A stretch of 64,000 nt of DNA from Patagioenas fasciata (lineage: Eukaryota > Chordata > Aves > Columbiformes > Columbidae): assembly GCF_037038585.1 (NCBI RefSeq), contig NC_092520.1:150659104-150723103 (forward strand). The letters run 5' to 3'. Positions within the stretch are counted from its first letter, which is position 1. The number at the start of each line of letters is the position of its first letter. The position numbers and the translations under genes were made by a program. Under the pieces are notes generated by a model, which was not told where the DNA came from, made no database searches, and worked only from the letters and a program-made list of their open reading frames with translations. Below, one piece after another: positions 51,381 to 61,880 of this stretch.

Positions 51381-53820
51381 ATGATGGGAACGGAGTATTG
51401 CAAAGTCCCATAAGGAAGAATATGTCATAGAAACTATATTTCAAAGGCTATTCATTTGAACTGAAAACAGTTACTCATAACTGTTATTGGGCAGGAGAAA
51501 GCAGTATGCAGAATTTAGACGTATTGCAGCCCTGTTCCAACTGAAAAATAAAAATGTTTGAAGCCCCTTTTGTTAGGTCAAGCCTTGCACATTTGTTATG
51601 GTACAGAGACACACTGACTAAGCGTGGCTCCTGTGCTCTTCTCTTGACATAAGGAGATTGTAGTGTCCTGTTTCCTTGAGCTCCATGGGAAAAAACTCAA
51701 CTGTCAGGTTAAATGCCTTGAAGTAGGCTTGTCAAATTTTTTGCCTGGTTTTGGAGCCCTGTTTGTAGATACTTCTTTAGAACTACCTGCCTCCTTGACT
51801 ACTGTGTCCCTTTTTAATATAGCTGGACAGACGGTTCCCTAGGCCTGTGTTTTGAGTCAGCAAGTGTGTCAAGCTTCTGATGAGGCGTTTTTGTATTTTC
51901 TCTTGCACTGTGAGGTAGCTTCTGATGGTTCCAGCTGTTTTGCTACATAAGTGGGATGTAATTGCTCTTTCCATTTAGCCTGAAGTAAAGGTACTTAATA
52001 AGGCCATTAGTTCTGCCCCACTTTATGAGATCACTTGATAGTAGACTAAAATTTTTCCCATGCAACAAGATCTTGTTAAAAGGAGAAACACTGAATTCTC
52101 ACTGCATCTAAACAGTTAAAAGGACATTTTGGCAGAAATGTCACTGTTTAAAAAGGGTGATTCTTTAAACTGCTGTTATTTGCTTGTAGTCAGTAATCCA
52201 GTAGTCCATAGTAACTATCAAATTGAGTTAGAGTGATTTTGCTGTAATTTGTTTATGAAACAAAGTAATTTTCTAGCTTCCAAAATGTTGTAATTTCATG
52301 AAGTATATAATTAGAATGTCACATTTTTGTCTTCCACCCACCTGGATACTATTCTGTTAAAAAAAAACTCCACACCTATGCTCTTGACACAGAATAAAAG
52401 GGATTTTATGAAGACTGATTTAAGGCAAAATCCACACAGCATGACATTCCTAAGGTCTCCATTAATAATAAACATTAACATGGTTAGGCCAAACCTTTTC
52501 ACAAGGATTGTTCACACAGATACTGTTTGCTTCACATTCAAGAATCTATGGCACTTGTAAAGACTAAGCTGTGCCTCTGACAGCAAATTATCGACACTGA
52601 GGATATAATTTTCTGTGACTACATTTGATGGCACTGCTGGGCACATACAGCCCCTGTCTCAGGTTCCAGCTGTTCAATCCTGCCATTCTGGCACCTTGGT
52701 ACTGTACAAGGGCATATGTGGCCACAGAGTGAACCAGTCAGACTGGGGAAATGAACTGATTGAAAAACAAGTGTTCATACTGATGCTGAGATCACAGCCT
52801 CGACTGGCTGCTCTCTTGCCTGTTCACATTCAGGCCTTTCTCTAAGCAGCAGTTTTTTTAAGAATCAGCAGGAGTCACTTGAGAAAATGTGGTGTTGAGC
52901 ACCTCATTTCCTTCACTTCCTCATCTCCAGCCCCTTTGGAGTTTTTGTTGCATGATAGTTGCCTTTTTATTCCTTCCCCAGGACTACCAAAATTTCTTCT
53001 CTGGTGGCACCACTGCTGGCCCAGCTAGCAGAAAGGGTGCTCAGGCAGTATTAATAACCTCCTCTTACTCCATCCAGGGCCATGCAAATATCTTTGCGTG
53101 GTGCTTTCCAGCATGATGGCTTCATGGGGAACACTGGGTTGCTCTTTTGGAGCTGGGATGATCCCACAAGGCTTGGTTGGCCATACTCAATGCCTTTCTG
53201 GGAATATACTCACAATACTGCAGTGTGGTGCCTCTCACTACTTGGGAACCAGTGCTCCTGTGGTTTGTACTGGAGGCTGGCTGCATCCCTTCCCAGATGC
53301 TGTTGAAATGTATGTCCTTTTCAGACCACATTTATTACAGACTTTCAGTAGCTAGCTTTAGAGTCCTTTCCTCGTGCTCAAAAGTTGAAATTGTTGTTTG
53401 TGCTGTTGGACTACTTCTTAACTCCAGTCCTAATGGTTAAAGCAATTTCAGTCTTCTTGTTCATAGTTTACTACTTGCTAAAGGTTCCTTAATGAATATA
53501 GGGTCCGAATGTATAGTTTCATCTGGTGCAGTTATTAAAAAAATCTCTCTCTGAGCTAAAACTAAATCTGGTTACTGTCATTACAATCCACAACAACTCC
53601 CCCTGCCTCCAAATAAACCCTGTGCATTAAATTATTTGCATGCTCTTGTGTGTCTATAGTGTTTCTCCCTGGTGAAGTTTATGAGACTGTTTTGAGATTT
53701 TCTGCAAATGTTAGTCCACACAGGAATAGTATGCTCTGGTATTGTTGGTTTTGAAATTCTGATAATATACATACTGTGTATGGAATAATTATCTATAATT
53801 TACTATGATTTTCTGTTGGA

Positions 53821-53873
53821 GGTTGTTTTGATGGGATTTTTGGGGGGTGTTTTTTTGTTTTGTTTTGTTTTTC
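53821..53873. repeat. T/G-rich simple tract
   Basis: Contains a G6 run, a T7 run and TTTTG repeats. It is the reverse-strand equivalent of the A/C-rich tracts elsewhere in the window. Confidence 0.85.
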
Positions 53874-55315
53874 TACATGTAAGAGCCTGGGTTTTTACCA
53901 AAAGACTGTTTATTTCTTTGACTTACATTTTGCTAAGTGATTCTGGAAATAACTCACTCTACACATTTTATTTTGCTATAGACATGTTTGCAAAACACAG
54001 AGCTTTACCTCTTGTATAGGCCCAGCTTCTGCCAGTGGCCCAGCTGGAGGAGCAGTAAAGAAAAGATCACTACTATTGTTAATTGAACTACAGGCTTTTT
54101 CTTTCTATCTTCCTATGTAGATATAATTCTTCTGGAGTTAAGAATTGTTTTTTATTTAACTTTAATCACTTCTCAGAGGGCATAATTTGACCTGAAAAAA
54201 ATTGTAATACCAGGAAAAGACTATTTTAAGAGGAGAAAGAGAGAGGCTGTACCAGTATAATTACATTGGATTATAGTGTTATACAGAAAAAAAAATCTTG
54301 TGTACATTTAATCAGCAAAAAATCTGATTTTTGGTGTTTTAAGTGACTATATGATTTCAGTATCTTAACTTTCAGTAGAGTAGAAATGAGAAAATGATAA
54401 ACCTAAAAAATAATTTTCTGTGTGGAATATTTTTTCCCAGTTATACTAGTTGATACGATAAAAGGTGTTATCTTTGTTCATAAACTTTGCGTGACTTCTT
54501 TAACTATACAATTGTGATTACTATTCCATCAGATCTCTTAATAAAATTCTAGATTACATCCTTCAGTCTCTCCCTAATGCTGATAATGTTCCAAACATAC
54601 ATTGTTTATTTTCCTGCTCTAACAAAGAAAAAATACTGTCAAAACTTGTTGGGTTTTTCCACCTTCTTTATTTATTTAATGTAGCAGAAAACACTGACTT
54701 CCTTCAGTAATATTTCTCATAACATTTAACTTCACAAGTTCCTTTACTTTCAAGTCTAAGCTACTTTAATTACAGTTTAAAAAAAATAAGACTGGATTTT
54801 ATTATGAGAAGGCAACGATTTTGGGCCAGTATTTGAGTTTTTCAGTAGTTTTGTTACGACATGTGCTTATAATCAAGAAAATATTGTTGATAGCCATGAC
54901 CTTATTGCCATCCTGATAAACTGCTATGAACTGATTTGGTCCATCAGCTTAATTCTTTACACAGTTCATTGGCTAGACAAACCACCAAAATGCTGATGAG
55001 GATAGCGCATTCCTGCTATTTCCCTATTTCCAGCAGGTTAATAACATACAATAGTAGTTATATCTCATCTAAGTTATAATAATACCTTTACAACCACATC
55101 TTTCTGGTAATCACCATTTAATTTAGCAGAATGAAACACCTGTAGCTCTAAAAGAGCTATTTTCCAACTAGTTACAGAGAAGACAGCCTCATTGAATTAA
55201 TTCCTAACATGAGAAGTTCCATTAGATAATTACATAAAGTCAGGACCTCATTTTCACACCTCACCTGGCATAGGAACTCTTGCTATATTGAGGAGATGGA
55301 GTCATCACAAAGGTG

Positions 55316-55340
55316 TGCTGCTGCTGCTGCTGCTGCTGCT
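55316..55340. repeat. (CTG)7 trinucleotide microsatellite
   Basis: Seven perfect CTG units flanked by TG and CT. The plus-strand frame gives a Leu run and the minus strand reads CAG. No splice sites or homology support a coding role. Confidence 0.95.
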
Positions 55341-55620
55341 CAGAAGAAGCTGGGAGCAAGGCTGGTGGAGGACTTGGGCTGAGTCTGGTCAGATGCTGGG
55401 ATGGGGTACACAGGGACTTGTACCGGTGGTGCCAAAGTGTCTTTTTATGAAAATTCTATACATTCAAATCAGCTTTTTTTTTCTTCCCCTTTCTTTTTTC
55501 TTCTTCCAGTTAATTGACAAAGTAAGGACAAGCTCTGAATAACTGTTATACCTGTAGTTGTCACAGTGTTACTTTATGAGGAAAACTTGCATTTTTGCCT
55601 TCTCAACTAACAGAAGTATA

Positions 55621-55690
55621 TTGGGTTTTTGTTTGTTTATTTTGTGGTTTCATTTGGTTGGTTGGATTTTTGTGTTGTGTGTGTGTTTTA
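55621..55690. repeat. T/G-rich simple tract
   Basis: GGGTTTTTGTTTGTTTAT, TTGGTTGGTTGGA and TGTGTTGTGTGTGTG stretches. Confidence 0.85.
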
Positions 55691-57157
55691 ATGAAGAATG
55701 TTGGCGTTTATTAAAGACTGATGAAGGATTTCATAGCTTTAGGTGCAGCATAAGTGAATGAAGTTAGTGTTGTACCAGTACTGAAATTCCTAAGAGCTAG
55801 AACAGATAAGTTATGATATAAGGAAGAATCCTTAAAGTTAAAATAACCAAGAAAGTAAAGTGGGGTGCTTGCCTCAAATATTCCCCCAATCTTTTTGTAT
55901 TTTTGATAGCTGCTTATGAAAATTGCCATGGGCAAATTCTTGTGATGCTAAAGACTATTTTGTATCTGGTCTCACAGATGTTAAGAGCTTGTGAAAGTTC
56001 TCACAATTGTATCTTCTGTAATTAAAGTTAGGCTTAAAAGCTATTGTATGTGTCTTTGAATGTGAGGTCACTTCATATAATAGCATGGTCTTTTCATTTT
56101 GGTATAATGCTTTGGGTGAGCATTTTTATTTGTTGGTGACTTATTTGGGTAGCAGATGTCAATTAGGTACTTCTTTTAAAGTATACTTCCTTTCAAACTG
56201 AAAATTATGTTTTTTTCTCTTGTTATGCACCATGTTGCAATAAGGATACACAATTACCTCTATGCTTTAAAAGCAATTAGTTGCTTCTTCCTGAAATTTA
56301 AGAATGCTTCATTTTGATTTTATTTCTTCATTTTGATTGTTGTTTGTGTTGCTCTAGGGTTTGTCAGTATGGGAAGAAAGGCCTGCATAGAAAAAGGAGC
56401 TCAGATTTGTGTAACTGTACCAGAAGATAAAATGAAACGTTTGAAGTGTTGCCCTTGGAAACAATGAATTCAGTCTGTCCCTGTTTTTTAGGAGGGATGG
56501 ATTTGGGCAAAGGCACCTTCCAGCAGGCAACCAGTAGAAGATTTAAGCACTTTGAATGAGATTTTGAAGTGGAAACTAAAGGTATTAGCACCACAAACCT
56601 CCAGTGGGTATCTGAGTCTGGGTTTATTACACTTGTGTGAATTTGTTTCCCCTGGTGAATTCTGAGAGCTGTGAAGGCGTTTGGCAGTCCCTCTCCTACA
56701 ATCTGATTTTGTCATTTTCTGGTGACACTGTGCTATGTCTTCTGTCAGATTAAATTTACAGGCTTATTACCTTGCTTGACAGAAACATGAACTATGTGGA
56801 CTTTTCAAAGGAGAACTTCCATGAGCAGTAACAGGATGAAGTTTCTTTCTTCCTTTTACTTTTCCTGCTCACTTGCCTGTATTTGTTGATTTTATTATCA
56901 TCCTAAATTAATCTTATAATCTTCAGATGAAGGTGCTTTGTGATCTACAGTGAAATTGCTCTGTCATTTAAGCAGTAGTAAACTTAACAACACTGTGTAA
57001 ACCTAAACCAGATTCAGGGTATTTTTGTTAAGTGCTTCTGGTACTCTTGACTTGATACTCAACTTTAAGGGGAGATCTTTCTGAAACGGTTTTACATGGC
57101 TTCTGAAGGAGTTCAGTTACTAATAGATCAGATAATACATTGTATTTCATGGTGCTC

Positions 57158-58080
57158 TCAGAATCACAAAATGGTTGAGGTTGGAAGGGACCTCTGGAGG
57201 TCATGTTGTCCAGCTCCCTCAAGCAGGGCCACCTAGAACAGGTTGCCCAGGACCTCCAGTGCTCCAATGAGGCAGACACCTCAACCTCTAGTGCTTGGTC
57301 ACCCTCACAGTTAAAACAAAACAAAACACAAAAAAACCCCCACAAAACCAAAACCAACCAAACGAAACCAGACAACCAAACCCACAACCAACCAACCAAC
57401 CAAACCCCAGTGTTTCTTCATGTTCAGTAGGAACCTCCAGTGTTTCAGTTTGTGCCTGTTACCACTTGTTCTGTCACTGGACACCACTGAAGAGAGCCTG
57501 GCTTTGTACTCTCCATTTTGGTATTTATATATATTGATAAGATCCCTCCTGAGCCTTCTCCAGGCTGAACAGTCCCAGCTCTGTCAGCCTTATCTCATGA
57601 AAGAGATGCTTCAGTCCCTTAATCATCTTTCTGGCCTTTCGCTGGATTGTCTCCAGTACACCCATGGTTCTCTTGTTCTCCAGGTGTGGCCACCGTGCTG
57701 GGCAGAGGGGAAGGATCACCTCCCTTGACCTGCTGGCAATACTTTGTCTAGTGCAGCCCAGGATACCATTCAGCATCTTTGCAGCAAGGGCACATTGCTG
57801 ACTTACGTTCAACTTGGTGTGCACCAGGACTCTCAGGTCTTTTTTCACAAAGCTGCTTTCCAGCTGGGTAGGCCCCAGCATATATTGGTGTAAGTGATTG
57901 TTGTTGCTCAGGTGCAGGACTTTGCACTTGTCTTTTTGAACTTCATGAAGTTCTTATTGTCCAATTTCTCTAGCCTGTTGAGGCCTACTTTGTGTCATTT
58001 GCAACCTTGCTGAGGATGCACTCTCTGAAACAGGAGTTCAACGTCTTAAACAATGCCTCTAGTCCTTATTCTAATAAATA
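57158..58080 (-). mobile_element. CR1 LINE relic, 3' part (reverse transcriptase end and 3' UTR)
   Basis: The element is read on the minus strand. A stretch at 57881-57525 translates to the CR1 ORF2 C-terminus, with recognisable blocks QLESSFVKKDLRVLVHTKLN, QQCALAAKMLNGILGC and SREVILPL. The plus-strand left end, AGAATCACAAAATGGTTGAG, is the usual reversed CR1 3' end. The frame is broken and truncated at the 5' side, so the copy is dead. It contains an A/C-rich expansion at 57311-57409 at a normally short A-rich spot of the CR1 3' region. Confidence 0.93.
57311..57409. repeat. A/C-rich simple tract inserted in the CR1 copy
   Basis: A run of ACAAA-, CCAAA- and CCAAC-type units. CR1 sequence resumes on both sides: the CACCCTCACAG block before it and TGTTTCTTCATGTTCAG after it. 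The tract therefore looks like an expansion inside the element, not at its end. Confidence 0.9.
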
Positions 58081-58142
58081 TGTTGGTGTGGTTCGTTGTG
58101 TTTGGTGGTGGTTTTTTTTTTGTTTTGTTTTGTTTTGTTTTC
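58081..58142. repeat. T/G-rich tract with (TTTTG)n
   Basis: GTGTGG-type units, then a run of T and TGTTTTGTTTTGTTTTGTTT, directly at the 5' end of the 57158-58080 CR1 relic. Confidence 0.9.
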
Positions 58143-59318
58143 TGATGCAAGAACCAGCATGTTTCGTTATATCTCTGACTCAAAAAGAAAAGGTATGGGG
58201 TGTGGAAAAAATGCATGAAACAACTTGGAAGACTGGATTGTAAAGGAGAGATAAGGATTGGAAAAGAAGTAGTTATAGTATCTATTATTGTTGATAGAAG
58301 AAATTAGCATGCAGACTGGGGAAGCAGGATGCATGTGGAGTTACAGCTGATGATATGAGGGGACAGAAGACAGGATGGAGCACAGGAGGCAAAGCTGATG
58401 TGGGACAGTGGGACAAGGCTTGCCATGATGGAGTGGAAGACAGGATTAGCATGGGGGCAAAACTGGAGGGAGCTTATGGCCAGAATGAGATATCTGCTGC
58501 ATAAAATGAAATGGAAAGGACAGAATTGTGTAGATCTTGGGGCAGAAAAATTCAGATAGATTTTATAACTGGAAGGAGAGTAAGAGGCGTGTTTTGAGGT
58601 TTTGATGGAATTAAATGCTGAGCACAAGGATGGGTAAACAGTGCGCTGTCATTACTGGAAACTGCCCTTCTGCCATGACCATTTTTTAGGTCACTTTAAT
58701 CACTGCTTGTGACATGACCTAGTTGGAAGTGGTTGCTGTTACAGAACAGAATGTATGGAAAGTCTCTTCTCATGCAGCGCTGAGCAATTAGGAACCAGAT
58801 ACAGCATCACGTACATTTTTCTGTCTCTTTGTCTCTGAGTGGTTCCTGAGGGAGACAGAAAAACAGGCATTTTATCTGCCTGCTTGAGAAAGAAAAGGAC
58901 ATAGACTTGAGGGTTGTAGAAGTTAGTTGACAATCAAGAGAAATGTTTTAATGATTGAGGAAAAAATTATTAAAGGATAAAGCCTGCTAGAAAGCATCTC
59001 TGTTTTCTCTATGCTTGGCAACAGTCACCACAAGATGTAAAATCCTCCTGTACCATTCTGAGATGATATAGTCTAACATTTTCAAATGGTTTAATATCAT
59101 TAATTCCAACTGATAAATAGCGGTTACATTTTATCCTAAAAGTAACTGTATGTCAATAGAGACTACTGTTTGAAATGTGGTTTAGGATATAGAGGGAGGA
59201 AAAGGCGTAGGGTACTATTTTTAACGTTCTATCTTGGATGTTGCTGTGTGTAAAAAAATTATGTAAACCAAGCTGTTTTATCTGAGCTTTAGGTAGTATA
59301 TGTATGTGTGTTTGTATA
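58143..59318. other. Spacer between the two long CR1 relics
   Basis: No gene or named repeat recognised. The purine-rich stretch 58240-58640 contains repeated GGAxxACAGGAT-like words but no clear unit. Confidence 0.6.
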
Positions 59319-59390
59319 CAAAAAACCCCAAGCAAACAAAAAAACCCTAACACCACAAAAAAACAAAAATCAAACCCAAAACCAACACAG
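59319..59390. repeat. A/C-rich simple tract
   Basis: Runs of AAAACCC, CAAAC and ACAAAAA units, lying between the two long CR1 relics. Confidence 0.9.
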
Positions 59391-59789
59391 ACCTGAAAGG
59401 GGAGATGGGTTCATTTTACTTGTCACTGAAAATTTCAAGCAATGAAATGATGTAAAGCATTTCTGAAGTTTGATTTCCTCTAGCATTTTGTTATCTGCAT
59501 TAACTCTATAAATGATGCCTCCATTTTCATTCTGTGTAAGTGAATAAGATACCTTAGCTTATGGGTTTTTCCTTTCCCATGGCAAATCTGTATTGCTCTA
59601 GAAGAGCATTTTAACTATGTTAAGTTTGTATTTTCATTGATTCTCAAGTGTCCTGTGATGCTGAGGAATATGATCTTTGTTCTATGAATGAGGATACTGT
59701 ACTTAAAGTGCTAAAGTAACAGAAAAATATCCCAAATTTCCTTTTTCCAAAAATGTGACTCTGAGCAGATCTTTGACTTGAAGCAAAAG

Positions 59790-61880
59790 TAGTAGCAACG
59801 GGAAGGGAGGTTCCACAGCGTTTCTTGGCAACCTATTCCAGTGTTTTACCACCTTCATAATGAAAACAATTAATATTTTCCTTATGTCTAATTTGTGACT
59901 TTTCTGCTGCCTCTCATCCTTTCACTATGTACCTCTGGCAAGAGGCTGGCACCAACTTCTCTGTAGCCTTCCCCTGAATACATGAAGACAGCAACAAGTT
60001 CTACCTTAATTATCTCCAGGCTTAACAAGCCCCGTTCTCTCAGCCTGTCCTCACAGTTCATGAGCTTCACCCCCCTAATTTTCTTAGAGGCTCTGGACTT
60101 CCTTCAGTATACCAATATCTTGTACTGGGTAGCCCAAAACTGGACAGGGTATTCCAATTATGGTCTCACAGAATGACTTCCCTGTGACTTACTGGCAACA
60201 TTCTTGCTAATTAGGTCCAGGATGTGGTTGGCTTACTTCACAGCCGGGGCGTGTTACTTCCTCATGTTCGGCTTATTGTCTACCAGGACATCTGGTCCTT
60301 TTCTGAAAAGCTGCTTCTTGGCCTCCACTTATGTATGTGGGATTATTTTAACCCAGGTGCAGGATTTTGCACTTGCCATTGTTGAACTTCATGTGGTTCC
60401 TGTCAGTCCATTTCTCCAACCTGATGAAGTGTTTCTGGATAGCAGCCCTGCCTTCCAGCAACCCCCCAATTTGGTATCATCCACAAGCTAGTTGAGTGTG
60501 CACTCCCTCTGGAAATCAAGATTGTTAATAAAAGTGTTACACAATACTCGCCCCAGTTTCAATAGCTGAGGGACATATGTCACTAGTAGCTGGCCACCAG
60601 TAGGGCTTTACACTGCTGATCAGAACCCTTTGAATATGCCAGTCTGGGGAAATTTTTATCCTTCTTAGTTATCCAGTCCATATCTCTACAATTTAGCTAC
60701 AAAATATTATGGCATACTGTCAAAGGCCTTGCTAAAGTCAAGGCAAGTGACATCCATTACTCTCCCCGTTTCCACAGAGCCAGTCTTCTCACCATGGAAG
60801 GTAGTCAGGCTGGTCTGGCATTGTTTGCCTTTGGTAAATCCAGTCTGGCTGTTCCTTTTTGTCTTTTGTGTGCCTGAATATGGCTTCTGGGATGACTTAT
60901 TCCATAATCTTCCCAGGGACTGAAGTTAGGCTGACTGTGCTACAGTTACCTGGGTCCTTCTTGGAAATGGATCAGAAACCTCCACTGATAGTCATGACTT
61001 TTCAAAAATGAGTGACCTTGCAGTGACATTGGACACCTTTCTCCACACCTGCAGATACAGTTCATGTCATTCCAAGGTTCTGTGTACGTCCAACTGGCTT
61101 AAGTGCTCCACTCCCACAGACTGCAACTGGGCTGAGACCTGGAAGGCCTAAAGACAAACCTTACTAGGAGGAAAAAAAGCCCCAACAAAAATGTGAAGTA
61201 AACCAGGCATTGAGTATCCGAGCCTTATCCATGTCCTTTGTCACTAGTTTCCCTGCCAGACTGAGCTGTGGGTCCACATTCATCTCAGCCTTTTCTTTGC
61301 TGCCAATGTGCTCACAGAAGACCTCCTTGCTTTTTGTATCTCCCACTATTTCCAACTCCCTCTGAGCTTTGTTTTTCCTGACTCTGTCCCTGCATTCATG
61401 GGCCATGTCTGTGTATTCCTCCTGGGTACCTGGTTGCTGCTTCCACCCTCTACATGCTTCCTTGTTCACGTTTGAGCTCAGATGGTAGTTCCTTGTTCAT
61501 CCATGGGAGTTTTCTGCCATGCCTGCTTCACTCCTACCTATCAGAATGGCTGTTCCTGTGCACTGAAAAGGGGTCCATGAGGACCAACCACCTGTCCTGG
61601 GCCACTTTGCCTTGCAAGGAAGTCTTCTGTGGGATCCCACACAGCACATTCCTAAACAAGCTGAAAAATGAAGTCCAGACTTGTGATTCAAATATTTCCC
61701 TTGTTCACTTCATTCAGGATGTTGAACTGCAGAATATCGTGTTTGCTGCAACCTAGGCAGCCCTTGACCTTCACATTACCCAGTTCTTTTTGTTGTTTTT
61801 CATGAGTAGCATGTTGAATGCCTCTCCTAGTTATCTTGCTGAAAATCTGCATCAAGCAGTTGTCATCAACATCTTAACAT
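59790..61880 (-). mobile_element. Long CR1 LINE relic (ORF2 linker through reverse transcriptase)
   Basis: Most of this 2.1 kb block is reversed CR1. The minus-strand frame at 61469-61164 carries the ORF2 endonuclease-RT linker, recognisable as TQEEYTDMAHECRDRVRKNK and LVTKDMDKARILNAWF. The plus strand further left has familiar reversed CR1 phrases, such as the TCTCCAGGCTTAACAAGCC and GTCAAAGGCCTTGCTAAAGT stretches. It overlaps in content with the 57158-58080 copy but is a separate insertion. Reading frames are broken by many small changes. Ends are approximate. Confidence 0.9.

Larger units (their letters stand above)
49451..57157 (+). other. Right flank of DCP1B, expected CACNA1C intron 1; no exon found
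   Basis: If exon 1a splices to the usual exon 2, this is intron 1 of CACNA1C. I looked for the alternative short first exon (MVNENTRMYIPEEN-type) and did not see it. Only microsatellites and T/G-rich tracts are recognised. The block 52600-53330 is less AT-rich and has several overlapping open frames, without homology I can name. Confidence 0.6.

Noticed and set aside
57525-57881. 118-codon minus-strand frame as a functional reverse transcriptase
   Set aside because: It is only the C-terminal part of CR1 ORF2 in a truncated, interrupted copy.
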